DNA of 35,849 nucleotides from positions 1-35,849 of the forward strand of contig JANQRN010000049.1 of assembly GCA_028284545.1 (NCBI GenBank), written 5' to 3'. This DNA is from Rhodothermales bacterium (GTDB lineage: Bacteria; Bacteroidota; Rhodothermia; Rhodothermales; JABDKH01). This document shows, piece after piece, positions 25,357 through 33,396 of this stretch. The translations under genes and the position numbers were made by a program. The notes beneath the pieces are model-generated. The model worked only from the letters and a program-made list of their open reading frames with translations. It was not told the origin of the DNA and did no database searches. Position 1 is the stretch's first letter. Each line of letters opens with the position of its first letter.

Positions 25357-26157
25357 TTAGTCAGCCGCGATCCGGGCAACAAGTTCTTTTACGAGCTTGA
25401 ACGTAACCGCCGCTGTCACATCGTTGATGTCACGGTTGGGGTTCAATTCTACAATGTCGCCTCCCACCACGGGACCAGGAGCTGACCAGATAAGGGCAAT
25501 CACGTCACGAACACTTAGACCGCCCGGCTCGTGGTGAGATACACCGGGCGCAAATGCAGGGTCGAGACCGTCGAGGTCGATGCTGAACCACGTTGCTCCG
25601 TGCGGCAATTCAGAAGGCCCTGGTAGCGGGCGGCCAGCCGGATAGGCGTTCACCGCGTACTTCTCGATTGCCGCCGCCTGGACGGCATTGACGGTCCGCA
25701 GCCCGACCTGCGTCAAGCTGGCGGCGAGCCCCCTCTCCATGATGCGTGCCATCGGTGAGGCGTGCGAATACTCGTTGTTGTCAAATTCGGGATACAGATC
25801 CGGATGCGCGTCGACCTGAATCAGGTGCGGCGCGTCGAAGCCTGCCTGTTTCCGCCCGGTCAAAACGGGCCAGGTCACGGAGTGGTCGCCGCCGAGAAAC
25901 ACGGTGCTGCCCTCTGCGCAGATCACTGCGGCGGCATCCCGGATAGTCTCGAAGTCGACTGAAGACTCTGGTAGGTGCAGATCCCCAGCATCTACAAACA
26001 CCCACTCGTCGCCGAGATCACATCCGCTTTCTGACACGAGGTTGCTCATGCCACTTGACATGAGCCTTCGAACGACAGCCGGTGCTTCCGCTGCGCCGCG
26101 CATGTATGACGAATTCTTGTCGGTGGGAAGGCCTAGAAGCCGAACCGGAGTACCCAT
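25357..26157 (-). CDS. Agmatinase/arginase-family ureohydrolase
   Basis: 266 aa, cytoplasmic. Mn2+ ligands of the ureohydrolase fold are all present: H92 (FLGGDHSVTWP), D116, H118 and D120 (IQVDAHPDLY), D194 and D196 (FSIDLDGLDPAFAPG). SHHEPGGLS and GGDIVELNPNRD complete the signature. The family hydrolyses guanidino compounds (agmatine, arginine, guanidinobutyrate, formiminoglutamate) releasing urea or formamide. The usual SHGT turn after DAH reads SHASPMAR, so the exact substrate is open. It lies 19 bp downstream of the TauE/SafE permease gene on the same strand and closes the tight part of the lyase operon. Confidence 0.9.
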   Translation of the reverse strand: MGTPVRLLGLPTDKNSSYMRGAAEAPAVVRRLMSSGMSNLVSESGCDLGDEWVFVDAGDLHLPESSVDFETIRDAAAVICAEGSTVFLGGDHSVTWPVLTGRKQAGFDAPHLIQVDAHPDLYPEFDNNEYSHASPMARIMERGLAASLTQVGLRTVNAVQAAAIEKYAVNAYPAGRPLPGPSELPHGATWFSIDLDGLDPAFAPGVSHHEPGGLSVRDVIALIWSAPGPVVGGDIVELNPNRDINDVTAAVTFKLVKELVARIAAD

Positions 26158-26176
26158 CGCAATAATGAGAAGCTGG

Positions 26177-26956
26177 TCAGAGGAAGAACCTTACCGCGGC
26201 GACTGCGACGATCAGCACGAGCAAACGGTGGATCCAGACGTCTGCATCGGGAACACGGGCAACGAAGCGGACGGCGAGCCACGCGCCGATCGCCTGGAAG
26301 AGCGCCATCGCAAACCCGTAGACGAGGTGGACCTGGTCATGGTAGAAGAAGATCGCGAGGGCCGCGATGCAATACACGAACACAATCAGAAGCTTCACAC
26401 CGTTGGCGGAGCGAAGTGTGTACCCTGCCGCAAGCACGAGTCCGGCTAACAGGAAGATGCCGACGCCTGCCTGAATGAACCCTCCGTAGATGCCGATGCC
26501 AAAGAAGACCAGAAGCGTCAGTGGGTTCCGGTTTCGTGCGAGGTCCCGCGGCTTTTCGTGCAACCACCTGCCCGGCTTGACCAGCAGGAAGAAGAACATG
26601 AAGACCATCAGTCCACCAATCGCGTAGTTCATGGCCTCCACGCTGAGACCAACCGCAATTCGCGAACCGACGATCGCACCGGCGATCGATGGAATCACCA
26701 GCCACCACGCACCCTCGAATGAGGTGATCCCCTTGCGCTGAAACCCGCGAAGTCCTACGGCACTCTGAATCAGCGCGCCGATGCGGTTTGTACCGTTGGC
26801 GACTGGCGCCGGCAGCCCACAGATGAAGACAAAGATCGGAAGTGTGATCAGGGAGCCACTTCCGGCCAGCGTGTTGATGACACCCGCGAGGATCCCACCA
26901 ACCGCAAAGGCCAGGGCATTCCAGAAACTGATATCAAAACCGATGGATTCGAACAC
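26177..26956 (-). CDS. TauE/SafE (TSUP) family membrane permease
   Basis: 259 aa, about eight membrane helices in two halves. N-half signature: VGGILAGVINTLAGSGSLIT then NGTNRIGALIQSAVGLRGFQ. C-half signature: GIGIYGGFIQAGVGIFLLAG with GVKLLIVFVYCIAALAIFF. TSUP proteins move sulfite, sulfoacetate, taurine or other small organic anions. The start is GTG at 26956, since no Met occurs before the membrane core; no Shine-Dalgarno is obvious. It lies 26 bp after the GNAT gene and 19 bp before the ureohydrolase gene, so it is probably a transporter within the operon, likely an exporter of a by-product. Confidence 0.9.
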   Translation of the reverse strand: MFESIGFDISFWNALAFAVGGILAGVINTLAGSGSLITLPIFVFICGLPAPVANGTNRIGALIQSAVGLRGFQRKGITSFEGAWWLVIPSIAGAIVGSRIAVGLSVEAMNYAIGGLMVFMFFFLLVKPGRWLHEKPRDLARNRNPLTLLVFFGIGIYGGFIQAGVGIFLLAGLVLAAGYTLRSANGVKLLIVFVYCIAALAIFFYHDQVHLVYGFAMALFQAIGAWLAVRFVARVPDADVWIHRLLVLIVAVAAVRFFL

Positions 26957-26982
26957 GAATACAGCGCAAACAAGGACGGGCG

Positions 26983-27873
26983 TCAGCCGATTGCCGGCCC
27001 ACCGATCCCGAACACCCGCTTCAGGTAGCTAGTGTGTGAGAATGATGCACCCGTCGGCCGCACCATGCGAATGTAACCACGTTGTCGCTCAAATCCCGCG
27101 GACTCCAGTCGGCGTCTGAAGCTGTCGTGTAGATCCGGAACATCAATGAGGACTGGTCCATTCTCGCCAAGGTTTCGTGCGACCAGATCAACTGCTGCTG
27201 ATCCATCACCTTCATCTCGGACAACAACCGGGCCCACCTGCCGGACCTGTCGACCCCGCCGCCCTAGACAATATCCAAGCACCCTCCCACTTTCCGACAT
27301 CAACGCGAGAGACAAGTCAGGTGCTCTCCGGATGAGATCGCCAAGGATGGAGGAACGATCCACGCCGTACACCTCCGCGTCGAGTGCAAGTACGTCATCG
27401 GCGACGGCATGCGATGGTCCGAACTGTTGAATCGATCGTTGCGCGGCGGCGCCGGACGCCCGCAGCGGTTTGGCTCCGTCGGCGTGCGTGTTGGCCGACC
27501 GGAGCATTCTTGATACTTCAGCTACTCTTTCAAAGCCAAGACGTTGATATACCTGTTCTCCCGCGACGGTGGCGTCTAGGGCTGCTGTGAGTCCGCGCGT
27601 TTCCGCTTCGCGGATGCAGTGTTCCGTGAGCACCGTAGCGAGACCCCGACGACGGAAGTCGGGGTGGGTCATCACCATGCCTATCCATGCGAGGCGTGGG
27701 ACGTACGGCAGGTACAGTGCCGTCGCGGCAAGCTGATCGCCGTCCTCGATCGCAAACCCACGGCCCGCTGATAACATCATGTGCCAGTCGCCCGCCGTCT
27801 GATTCCATCCGATCAGCTTCGAAAGTGCACTACATCTCGCGACAGTCTCCGGCTCAGGGTGGAGTACTATCAA
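26983..27873 (-). CDS. GNAT-family N-acetyltransferase (with C-terminal second GNAT-like domain)
   Basis: 296 aa. The first domain has the acetyl-CoA motif MTHPDFRRRGLATVLTEHCI (R74-T80) and the closing VYQRLGFERVAEVSRM. The rest (about 130-296) resembles the Acetyltransf_18-type second half (ALDAEVYGVDRSSILGDL, GRVLGYCLGRRGRQVRQVGPVVV). The acceptor is unknown. The start is an unusual TTG at 27873 that overlaps the upstream gene's TGA (TTGA). It is supported by GGAGG placed 7 nt before the TTG, and no nearby ATG fits. The 4-bp overlap shows coupling to the DUF3604 gene. Confidence 0.87.
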   Translation of the reverse strand: MIVLHPEPETVARCSALSKLIGWNQTAGDWHMMLSAGRGFAIEDGDQLAATALYLPYVPRLAWIGMVMTHPDFRRRGLATVLTEHCIREAETRGLTAALDATVAGEQVYQRLGFERVAEVSRMLRSANTHADGAKPLRASGAAAQRSIQQFGPSHAVADDVLALDAEVYGVDRSSILGDLIRRAPDLSLALMSESGRVLGYCLGRRGRQVRQVGPVVVRDEGDGSAAVDLVARNLGENGPVLIDVPDLHDSFRRRLESAGFERQRGYIRMVRPTGASFSHTSYLKRVFGIGGPAIG

Positions 27874-29363
27874 GGAGCAACCTCCACGAACACCGGGCTT
27901 GCCCAGGCCATCTGACCGTTTCGCTGCCTCACTCGCGGATAGAGATAGTGGTTGCCCGGAGACAACTGAATCTGCTCGGTTGCAGAAAGCATCGTAGACC
28001 CTTCGCGCACCAACCGGTGCCAGAGATAACTCTCTGCAGGAAACGGACCGGTGAATCCGGCGGCACTTGATTCGCTCAATTCTGCCGCCGTCACCGACCT
28101 GACGGCCTCGGCGGGCTGACGCAGGTGCAGATCGAAGACGGTGTCCTGCCCTCCGCGAAGCTGTAGCACAACCGCCTGATTCGGATTCTGGCGATATGCT
28201 CCCCTTCTCCCGGTGTACGACCTCACACGAAGCATGTGGGGGTCCTTCACCCTCACCGAGTGTCGCCGCTGTTCGTCAAACGGCCCCGACTGCAGGCAGG
28301 GAAAAGCAGCCTCTATGCGTCCCCGCCTGACTCCGATATCAAACTCCCAATCGCACACGCGGTCCAGGCTGAGGTCGCCCCACGGCCCCCAGCCATACTC
28401 GAACCGCACCTGAAAGGTGCCGTCGTCCCGTCTGCTGGCAGCGACATCGTCTTGCCCGAGTTGCAGGTGAACAGCACCGTCGACTACCAAATCTACGGAG
28501 TCGATCTCGTCGCGGGCGTTGACAATGACATCCGCCTGAACCTCGCCTGAGGAGCGTACCGTGGAACCCATGGGGCTGCCATCAACTTCAAAGACTATAG
28601 CGATACGGTCTCCCGTCAATGCAATCGTGCGCCGGGCCCGGATGCCCTCCATGATTGACGCTCGCGTGAGTTCGTCGGCCCAGACGCCAAGCAAGCCTTC
28701 ACCATATGCACCAGGAAACCCGCGGTGGTTATCGCTTGACGCGACGAAGCCAAATCGAAGGCCTCGGTCAAGGGCCGCTCGCGCGGTGTTCCGCGACACG
28801 CGGCCACCCATCGAGTGGTTGAAGTACGGAAACGGACCCGCGTCGTCTTCACTGTTGCCGTGCTCGGAGTATATCTCCACGACCGGAGAGCAAACCTCCT
28901 CGAATACGTCCCAGTTGACGCCACGATGACCGGTTGCGTACGCGAGGTGGTGCGGGATCATCAAGCCAGCGTGCGCAATTGTATACTCACGAAGCGCAGT
29001 GACGGTGTCAGGTGTTATCAACGGTGCAGACTCACCCGGCAGGATGACACAGTGGTCCCCAAAACGACTCGAGTGCCACTCGAACCCCAGGAACGACACA
29101 AACTCTCCGGCATTGTTGGCGGAGGCGTTCAGCTCCTGAACACGTGGCCAGGCCTCACGCAGCTTTTCGAATCCGGCAAGCCAGTGCTTTTCACGACCAC
29201 CCTCCATCTCGTGCATGTCGTGCCAACTCGAGTGCCCGGTAAAGGCAAAAAAGTCGAGATGCGAGCGAGCAATGTCGATTGACCGCTCCAGTGACCCAAG
29301 TCCGTAGCCGAGCGCGTTGTGGTTGTGGATGTCACCAAAGAAGAGCGCGCGGTCAGGTGTCAT
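27870..29363 (-). CDS. DUF3604 / PHP-fold metal-dependent hydrolase-like protein
   Basis: 497 aa, no signal peptide. The PHP-type metal motifs are in order: FFGDIHNHN (H13, H15), FAFTGHSSWHDMHE, VSFLGFEWHSSRFGDHCVI, GLMIPHHLAYATGHRG, VVEIYSEHG and FVASSDNHRG. From about 270 on a beta-rich region follows (VFEVDGSPMGSTVRSSGEVQ and onward). DUF3604 proteins are common in marine bacteria and have no firm general function; a phosphoester or other ester hydrolase is possible from the fold. The ATG overlaps the stop of the heparinase-like gene (ATGA) and its own stop overlaps the GNAT start, so the three are one translational unit. Confidence 0.87.
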   Translation of the reverse strand: MTPDRALFFGDIHNHNALGYGLGSLERSIDIARSHLDFFAFTGHSSWHDMHEMEGGREKHWLAGFEKLREAWPRVQELNASANNAGEFVSFLGFEWHSSRFGDHCVILPGESAPLITPDTVTALREYTIAHAGLMIPHHLAYATGHRGVNWDVFEEVCSPVVEIYSEHGNSEDDAGPFPYFNHSMGGRVSRNTARAALDRGLRFGFVASSDNHRGFPGAYGEGLLGVWADELTRASIMEGIRARRTIALTGDRIAIVFEVDGSPMGSTVRSSGEVQADVIVNARDEIDSVDLVVDGAVHLQLGQDDVAASRRDDGTFQVRFEYGWGPWGDLSLDRVCDWEFDIGVRRGRIEAAFPCLQSGPFDEQRRHSVRVKDPHMLRVRSYTGRRGAYRQNPNQAVVLQLRGGQDTVFDLHLRQPAEAVRSVTAAELSESSAAGFTGPFPAESYLWHRLVREGSTMLSATEQIQLSPGNHYLYPRVRQRNGQMAWASPVFVEVAP

Positions 29364-31486
29364 ACGCGCACCTCGAACTCTGGCACCCGCCCGGTGTCGG
29401 TGAACGAGACGAACGCCTGCCCGAATTGCGTGGCAACCTGCGCGCGGTAGTCCACGCCACTCTGCTCAAGCGCGACCTGCGGTGCGGGCGAGCTGTCCCG
29501 CATCGGAACGAGCAGGGTCAACAAACCGACTGTGGTCTCAGGTGTCTGAGTCGACACTTCAACAAAGGGATGCTTTACCGCCTCGTCTTCAGGAATGGGC
29601 AACTGAGAGGCGACCACCGACACGCCGCTGCTGCTCGCACAGTGGCCTTCCAGTCGCGCAAGCGGGCGCATGATCTCAAACGTCGACCCCGACGCGCTCA
29701 CTTTTCCATCGTTCCGATGGTTCATCCCGAAGTACCTGGCCTGAATTCGCGATGCAGCGCTCCTCTTCTCCACCTTGTCAAAAACGGCGATCAGCGGCAA
29801 CGCGTGTACCACCAGCACGGTGCGCATGACCATCGCGATGTCGTCATTCACCATTGCGTACGCCTCGGTGGCATCGCTCGCCCACCACGAGTAGCCGCGA
29901 CGTTCGCTTTTTCGAACGAGACGCGCACGAGCCAACGAGGCGTTGGTGCCTTCTGAGCCGTCGTGGTACTGGTGACCTGCTCCGTCGACAAGCAGGGCGC
30001 TGTGCCCAGCGGTCGTCCGCATCATCCAGCGGGGATCGCGCCACGCGTACGGTGGGCGATAGGGATCAGCGATCAGATGTTCACCGAAGCACTTCACTAT
30101 TATGCTGTTGCGATCGGCGTGTTCGTGGTTGCCAGGACCGCCACTCCGCATCGCTACTGTGAGGTCGTCGGGCCGGTACCCGGTGCGCGCGACAATCCAG
30201 TCCAGGTCTGATCGCCAGAGCGTCGGACCATTGCGTGCCGGTTCCGGCTGAACTCGCTGATCGTACCACATCAGGGCCCACTCGTCGTGTTCGCCGCCGA
30301 GCTCTGTGCCAAACCACTGCGCCCTGCCGTCTTCCAGGTTGGCGGCAATCCACATCGCGACGGCCGTCCGTTTCGGATGTCCTGCTTCACCTGACTTCAC
30401 GTTTCCGTTGTCACCGAAGTTCACGATGTCGTACGGATCGTCTGCCGTTGGCATGGACATGCCGACAGCAAAGTCGACGTACCCGTGCCAGTTGATCATG
30501 TCCGTCAAGTCCGCGAGATCAAATCGCTTCAGGATCGACGTAGCCTTCAGAATATTGAGTGCCGTATAGTTGGCGTAGGACACTCCTTCATGGTAGGAGC
30601 CATCGCTCTCGAAGAAGCCGCCAAAGGAACTCAGGCTGAACACCGCCTGCTCGATCCAACGCTCTGTGTCGGGGTCGCCACCGAACTGCCGGTCGTAGCA
30701 AACGGCGCCAATTGCGAGTGCTGAGGCCGGGACGGCCTTCAGGTTGGTCGAGTCGAGGATAATGTGGCGCCGCGAGAGGTCCACCCGATCTTCCGGTCGG
30801 TGTTCGAAGTAGGTACTCGTCTCATCGCGAGTCCAGCCCACCACGCGATCGGGGTAGCGCATACCCCAGATACTCCGGAAGCACGGCTCGCAGCCCTTGT
30901 CTTTCATCGTCCCAATCCAGGCTTGGCGCTCCTGGTCGTCGACCAGCGACCCGAGCCAGTCTGAGCACACCGCAACGGCGATTAGGGTACTCGAGGCGCG
31001 CTGGATACCGACAACGTCCTCACCAGCCTCGAGGAAGTAGTCCCACCTGTCAAACTTCATTATTGTGCGTATACACTCGGCCGACAGTTCGCCGGCGTCG
31101 CGGTCATCGGTCATGAGGAACAGCATCGCCAGTTCCTGCGCGGCATCGCTCAACCGCACGATGTGGAACAACTGATCGTTGTACCGAACCTCCTCAGCGA
31201 TAAACCGCCGCAAATCGTCGCGGTCTATGGATGCCAGCCGCTCCCGGAGACTGCTGAACGCGTCGGACTCGAAGTTGCGCCGCATTCGTACGAGGTCAGC
31301 GGAATCGAAGAACAGTCCGTACGCAAGTTCGCCGTCGCGTACGTCGCGATTACTTTGCGCGTGGCCGCCAGGAAGCAAGTCGTCTGCCGACCGGTGCCAG
31401 AACGAACTCGCCAGCGACAATCCGGCAACGGTCACCGGACCACGCCCCAGTACTTCAGTCAGAAATCTCCTGCGGGAAACGGGCAT
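29360..31486 (-). CDS. Tat-exported heparinase II/III-like polysaccharide lyase
   Basis: 708 aa from ATG 31486, chosen because TAGGAG lies about 8 nt upstream and because it places a twin-arginine signal first (SRRRFLTEVLGRG then VTVAGLSLASSF). The ORF track's TTG at 31543 abuts the divergent gene and is unlikely. The N-terminal (alpha/alpha) toroid runs to about residue 390 with the catalytic-region pattern GGFFESDGSYHEGVSYANYTALN. The heparinase II/III beta-sandwich follows, with GGPGNHEHADRNSIIVKCFGEHLIADPY and TTAGHSALLVDGAGH. These lyases cleave uronate-containing polymers (heparin, alginate, ulvan-like) by beta-elimination. The polymer is not readable from sequence. First gene of the operon and divergent from an SSS symporter. 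Confidence 0.88.
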   Translation of the reverse strand: MPVSRRRFLTEVLGRGPVTVAGLSLASSFWHRSADDLLPGGHAQSNRDVRDGELAYGLFFDSADLVRMRRNFESDAFSSLRERLASIDRDDLRRFIAEEVRYNDQLFHIVRLSDAAQELAMLFLMTDDRDAGELSAECIRTIMKFDRWDYFLEAGEDVVGIQRASSTLIAVAVCSDWLGSLVDDQERQAWIGTMKDKGCEPCFRSIWGMRYPDRVVGWTRDETSTYFEHRPEDRVDLSRRHIILDSTNLKAVPASALAIGAVCYDRQFGGDPDTERWIEQAVFSLSSFGGFFESDGSYHEGVSYANYTALNILKATSILKRFDLADLTDMINWHGYVDFAVGMSMPTADDPYDIVNFGDNGNVKSGEAGHPKRTAVAMWIAANLEDGRAQWFGTELGGEHDEWALMWYDQRVQPEPARNGPTLWRSDLDWIVARTGYRPDDLTVAMRSGGPGNHEHADRNSIIVKCFGEHLIADPYRPPYAWRDPRWMMRTTAGHSALLVDGAGHQYHDGSEGTNASLARARLVRKSERRGYSWWASDATEAYAMVNDDIAMVMRTVLVVHALPLIAVFDKVEKRSAASRIQARYFGMNHRNDGKVSASGSTFEIMRPLARLEGHCASSSGVSVVASQLPIPEDEAVKHPFVEVSTQTPETTVGLLTLLVPMRDSSPAPQVALEQSGVDYRAQVATQFGQAFVSFTDTGRVPEFEVRV

Positions 31487-31542
31487 ATCTTCCACTCCTA
31501 TATTGCGCAACCCCATTCTAACCCCCGCGCGCCAATCCGGCA
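31487..31542. promoter_or_regulatory. 56-bp divergent promoter region with TTGCGCAA palindrome
   Basis: Only 56 bp separate the heparinase-like gene (-) from the SSS symporter (+), so both promoters must overlap here or within the genes. The stretch holds TTGCGCAA (31503-31510), an 8-bp perfect palindrome with the central CG seen in LacI-type operators, and the Shine-Dalgarno TAGGAG of the lyase. Shared control is inferred from the arrangement. Confidence 0.4.
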
Positions 31543-33369
31543 ATGAACGAACTCGACTACGCCGTTGTCGCTGTTTATGGCGCCCTGGTGCTCTCCGCGG
31601 GGTTCGTTGTGTCTCGTTTCAACAAGAAAACGAGCGACTACTTCAAGGGAGGCGGTAGCATCCCATGGGGGCTTTCTGCGGTGTCCCTCTTCATTTCGGG
31701 GTTCTCCGCATTCATGTTTGTCGGTGCTGCGGGCTTCGCGTATCGCAACGGCTCAGCCGCGATCGTGCTCTTCAGCCTGGCCGCCCCCGCCTACATGTTT
31801 GGCTACTTCCTGTACGGCAGACTCTGGCGCCGCACTCGGCTCGATACGCCGATGCAGTTTCTCACGCGACGTTACTCGGCCGGCACCACCTACTTCTACA
31901 CGCTGTTCTCGGTCATTCCGAACGTGCTGGTCCTGGGCATATCTATATACACGCTCTGCGTCTTCATCGCGACCGCGTTTGGTTTCCACGACGCCACGTT
32001 TACCGTAGCCGGCGCCTCGTTGTCTGGAATACAGACGTGCATGCTCGTCGCCGGCCTCGTGATCCTCGCCTATACACTGCTGGGCGGTCTCTGGGCGGTC
32101 ATGGTAACCGACTCCCTCCAGTTCATCGTCCTCTTCATCGCCTCACTGATCGTCCTGCCGGTCGCTTACCTGTTCCTCGGCGATGGCTCCATTGGCAGCG
32201 GTGTCTCGCGACTGATCAACGAAGCACCCGACGGTTTTCTCGGGCTGAAGCTCAAAGACCGCCCCTCACTCTTCTGGGTTGCTTACGGAATCAACATTGT
32301 ACTCGGGTACAACGTTAACTGGCATATCGCGCAGCGGTACTATAGCGTGCCAGACGAACGCGATACGCGCAAGATGGCGAAATGGTGTGCGATTCTAAGC
32401 CTGATACTGCCGTTAATGTGGATCCTGCCAGTACTCGCCTCTCGCGTGCTGTATCCGGATCTCGCTTCCATGTTTCCCCAACTTGCCGAACCCACCGAAG
32501 CTGCGTTCGTGGCGCTGGCACTCGACGTGCTGCCACACGGCATGCTGGGAATAATCGTATCCGCGATGTTCGCCGCAACGATGAGTTCCGCGGATACGTC
32601 GCTCAACTGGCTAGCCGCGGTCGTTACCAAAGACGCCTACGTGCCGATTCGCACCCGAGTCGCCGGCAGGGCGCCGTCAGAGCGAACGCAACTCATCTTC
32701 GGGAAACTCAGCGTTGCTGCGATGGGACTCATCGCGATCTGGATTGCCTTCAACATGGAGAAGCTGGGGGGCGTCTTTGACGTACACACCAAGGCATCGT
32801 CACTGTACAGCGCTCCGATGTTCATCCCCGTCATGCTGGGGCTCGTAATCACACGCACTCCCTGGTGGTCAGGCGTCGCCTCGTTTGCGTTCGGCGTGGT
32901 ATCAATCGTAGCCGTTAGTCTGCTCGCCAACCTTTCGCAGGGGATGCCGGCGGATTCCCTGGCCGTAGTGTTTACCGATATCAATTTGAGGTTGTTCGGG
33001 ATGGACGTCACACGGTACGAGCTGCAGATGTTGACGGGCATAATTTCGACAACCGCTTTCTTCTTTGCGTCCACACTTGTCAAGAGGCGCGAGGGCGCCT
33101 ACGCAGACCGGGTCGCAGCCTTCGAACGCGATCTCATGACTCCAGCGTTTGCGGATGAGTCCGGCCCGCGCAACCTACGGGGCTTGACGGCCTACCAGCT
33201 TGTGGGGCGCCTGTCACTGATCATTGGCGGGATGCTCATTCTGGCTGTTCTTCCAACGATGCGAGACCCGGGTTGGGTACTCAACCTCGTGGGCGGATTG
33301 CTGGCTGCCGGCTTTGGCTACACCGTACTTGCCGGCGTCAGAAAACTGCGGGCAGAGTTCGAGGAGTAG
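31543..33369 (+). CDS. Sodium/solute symporter (SSS family) paired with the lyase operon
   Basis: 608 aa, roughly 13-14 membrane helices. Signatures: NKKTSDYFKGGGSIPWGLSAVSLFISGFSAFMFVGAAGFAY at the front, LAYTLLGGLWAVMVTDSLQFIVLF, and VSAMFAATMSSADTSLNWLAAVVTKD in the helix that carries Na+-site serines in this family. It differs clearly from the other SSS gene in the window, so it is not a recent duplicate. Placement head to head with the heparinase-like lyase and 27 bp upstream of a nitrilase-family gene suggests it imports the product that these enzymes make or use, perhaps an unsaturated uronate or an amide. No Shine-Dalgarno is visible before the ATG. Confidence 0.92.
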   Translation: MNELDYAVVAVYGALVLSAGFVVSRFNKKTSDYFKGGGSIPWGLSAVSLFISGFSAFMFVGAAGFAYRNGSAAIVLFSLAAPAYMFGYFLYGRLWRRTRLDTPMQFLTRRYSAGTTYFYTLFSVIPNVLVLGISIYTLCVFIATAFGFHDATFTVAGASLSGIQTCMLVAGLVILAYTLLGGLWAVMVTDSLQFIVLFIASLIVLPVAYLFLGDGSIGSGVSRLINEAPDGFLGLKLKDRPSLFWVAYGINIVLGYNVNWHIAQRYYSVPDERDTRKMAKWCAILSLILPLMWILPVLASRVLYPDLASMFPQLAEPTEAAFVALALDVLPHGMLGIIVSAMFAATMSSADTSLNWLAAVVTKDAYVPIRTRVAGRAPSERTQLIFGKLSVAAMGLIAIWIAFNMEKLGGVFDVHTKASSLYSAPMFIPVMLGLVITRTPWWSGVASFAFGVVSIVAVSLLANLSQGMPADSLAVVFTDINLRLFGMDVTRYELQMLTGIISTTAFFFASTLVKRREGAYADRVAAFERDLMTPAFADESGPRNLRGLTAYQLVGRLSLIIGGMLILAVLPTMRDPGWVLNLVGGLLAAGFGYTVLAGVRKLRAEFEE

Positions 33370-33396
33370 CTCGCGCAACACAAAACGCCTCGCCCA

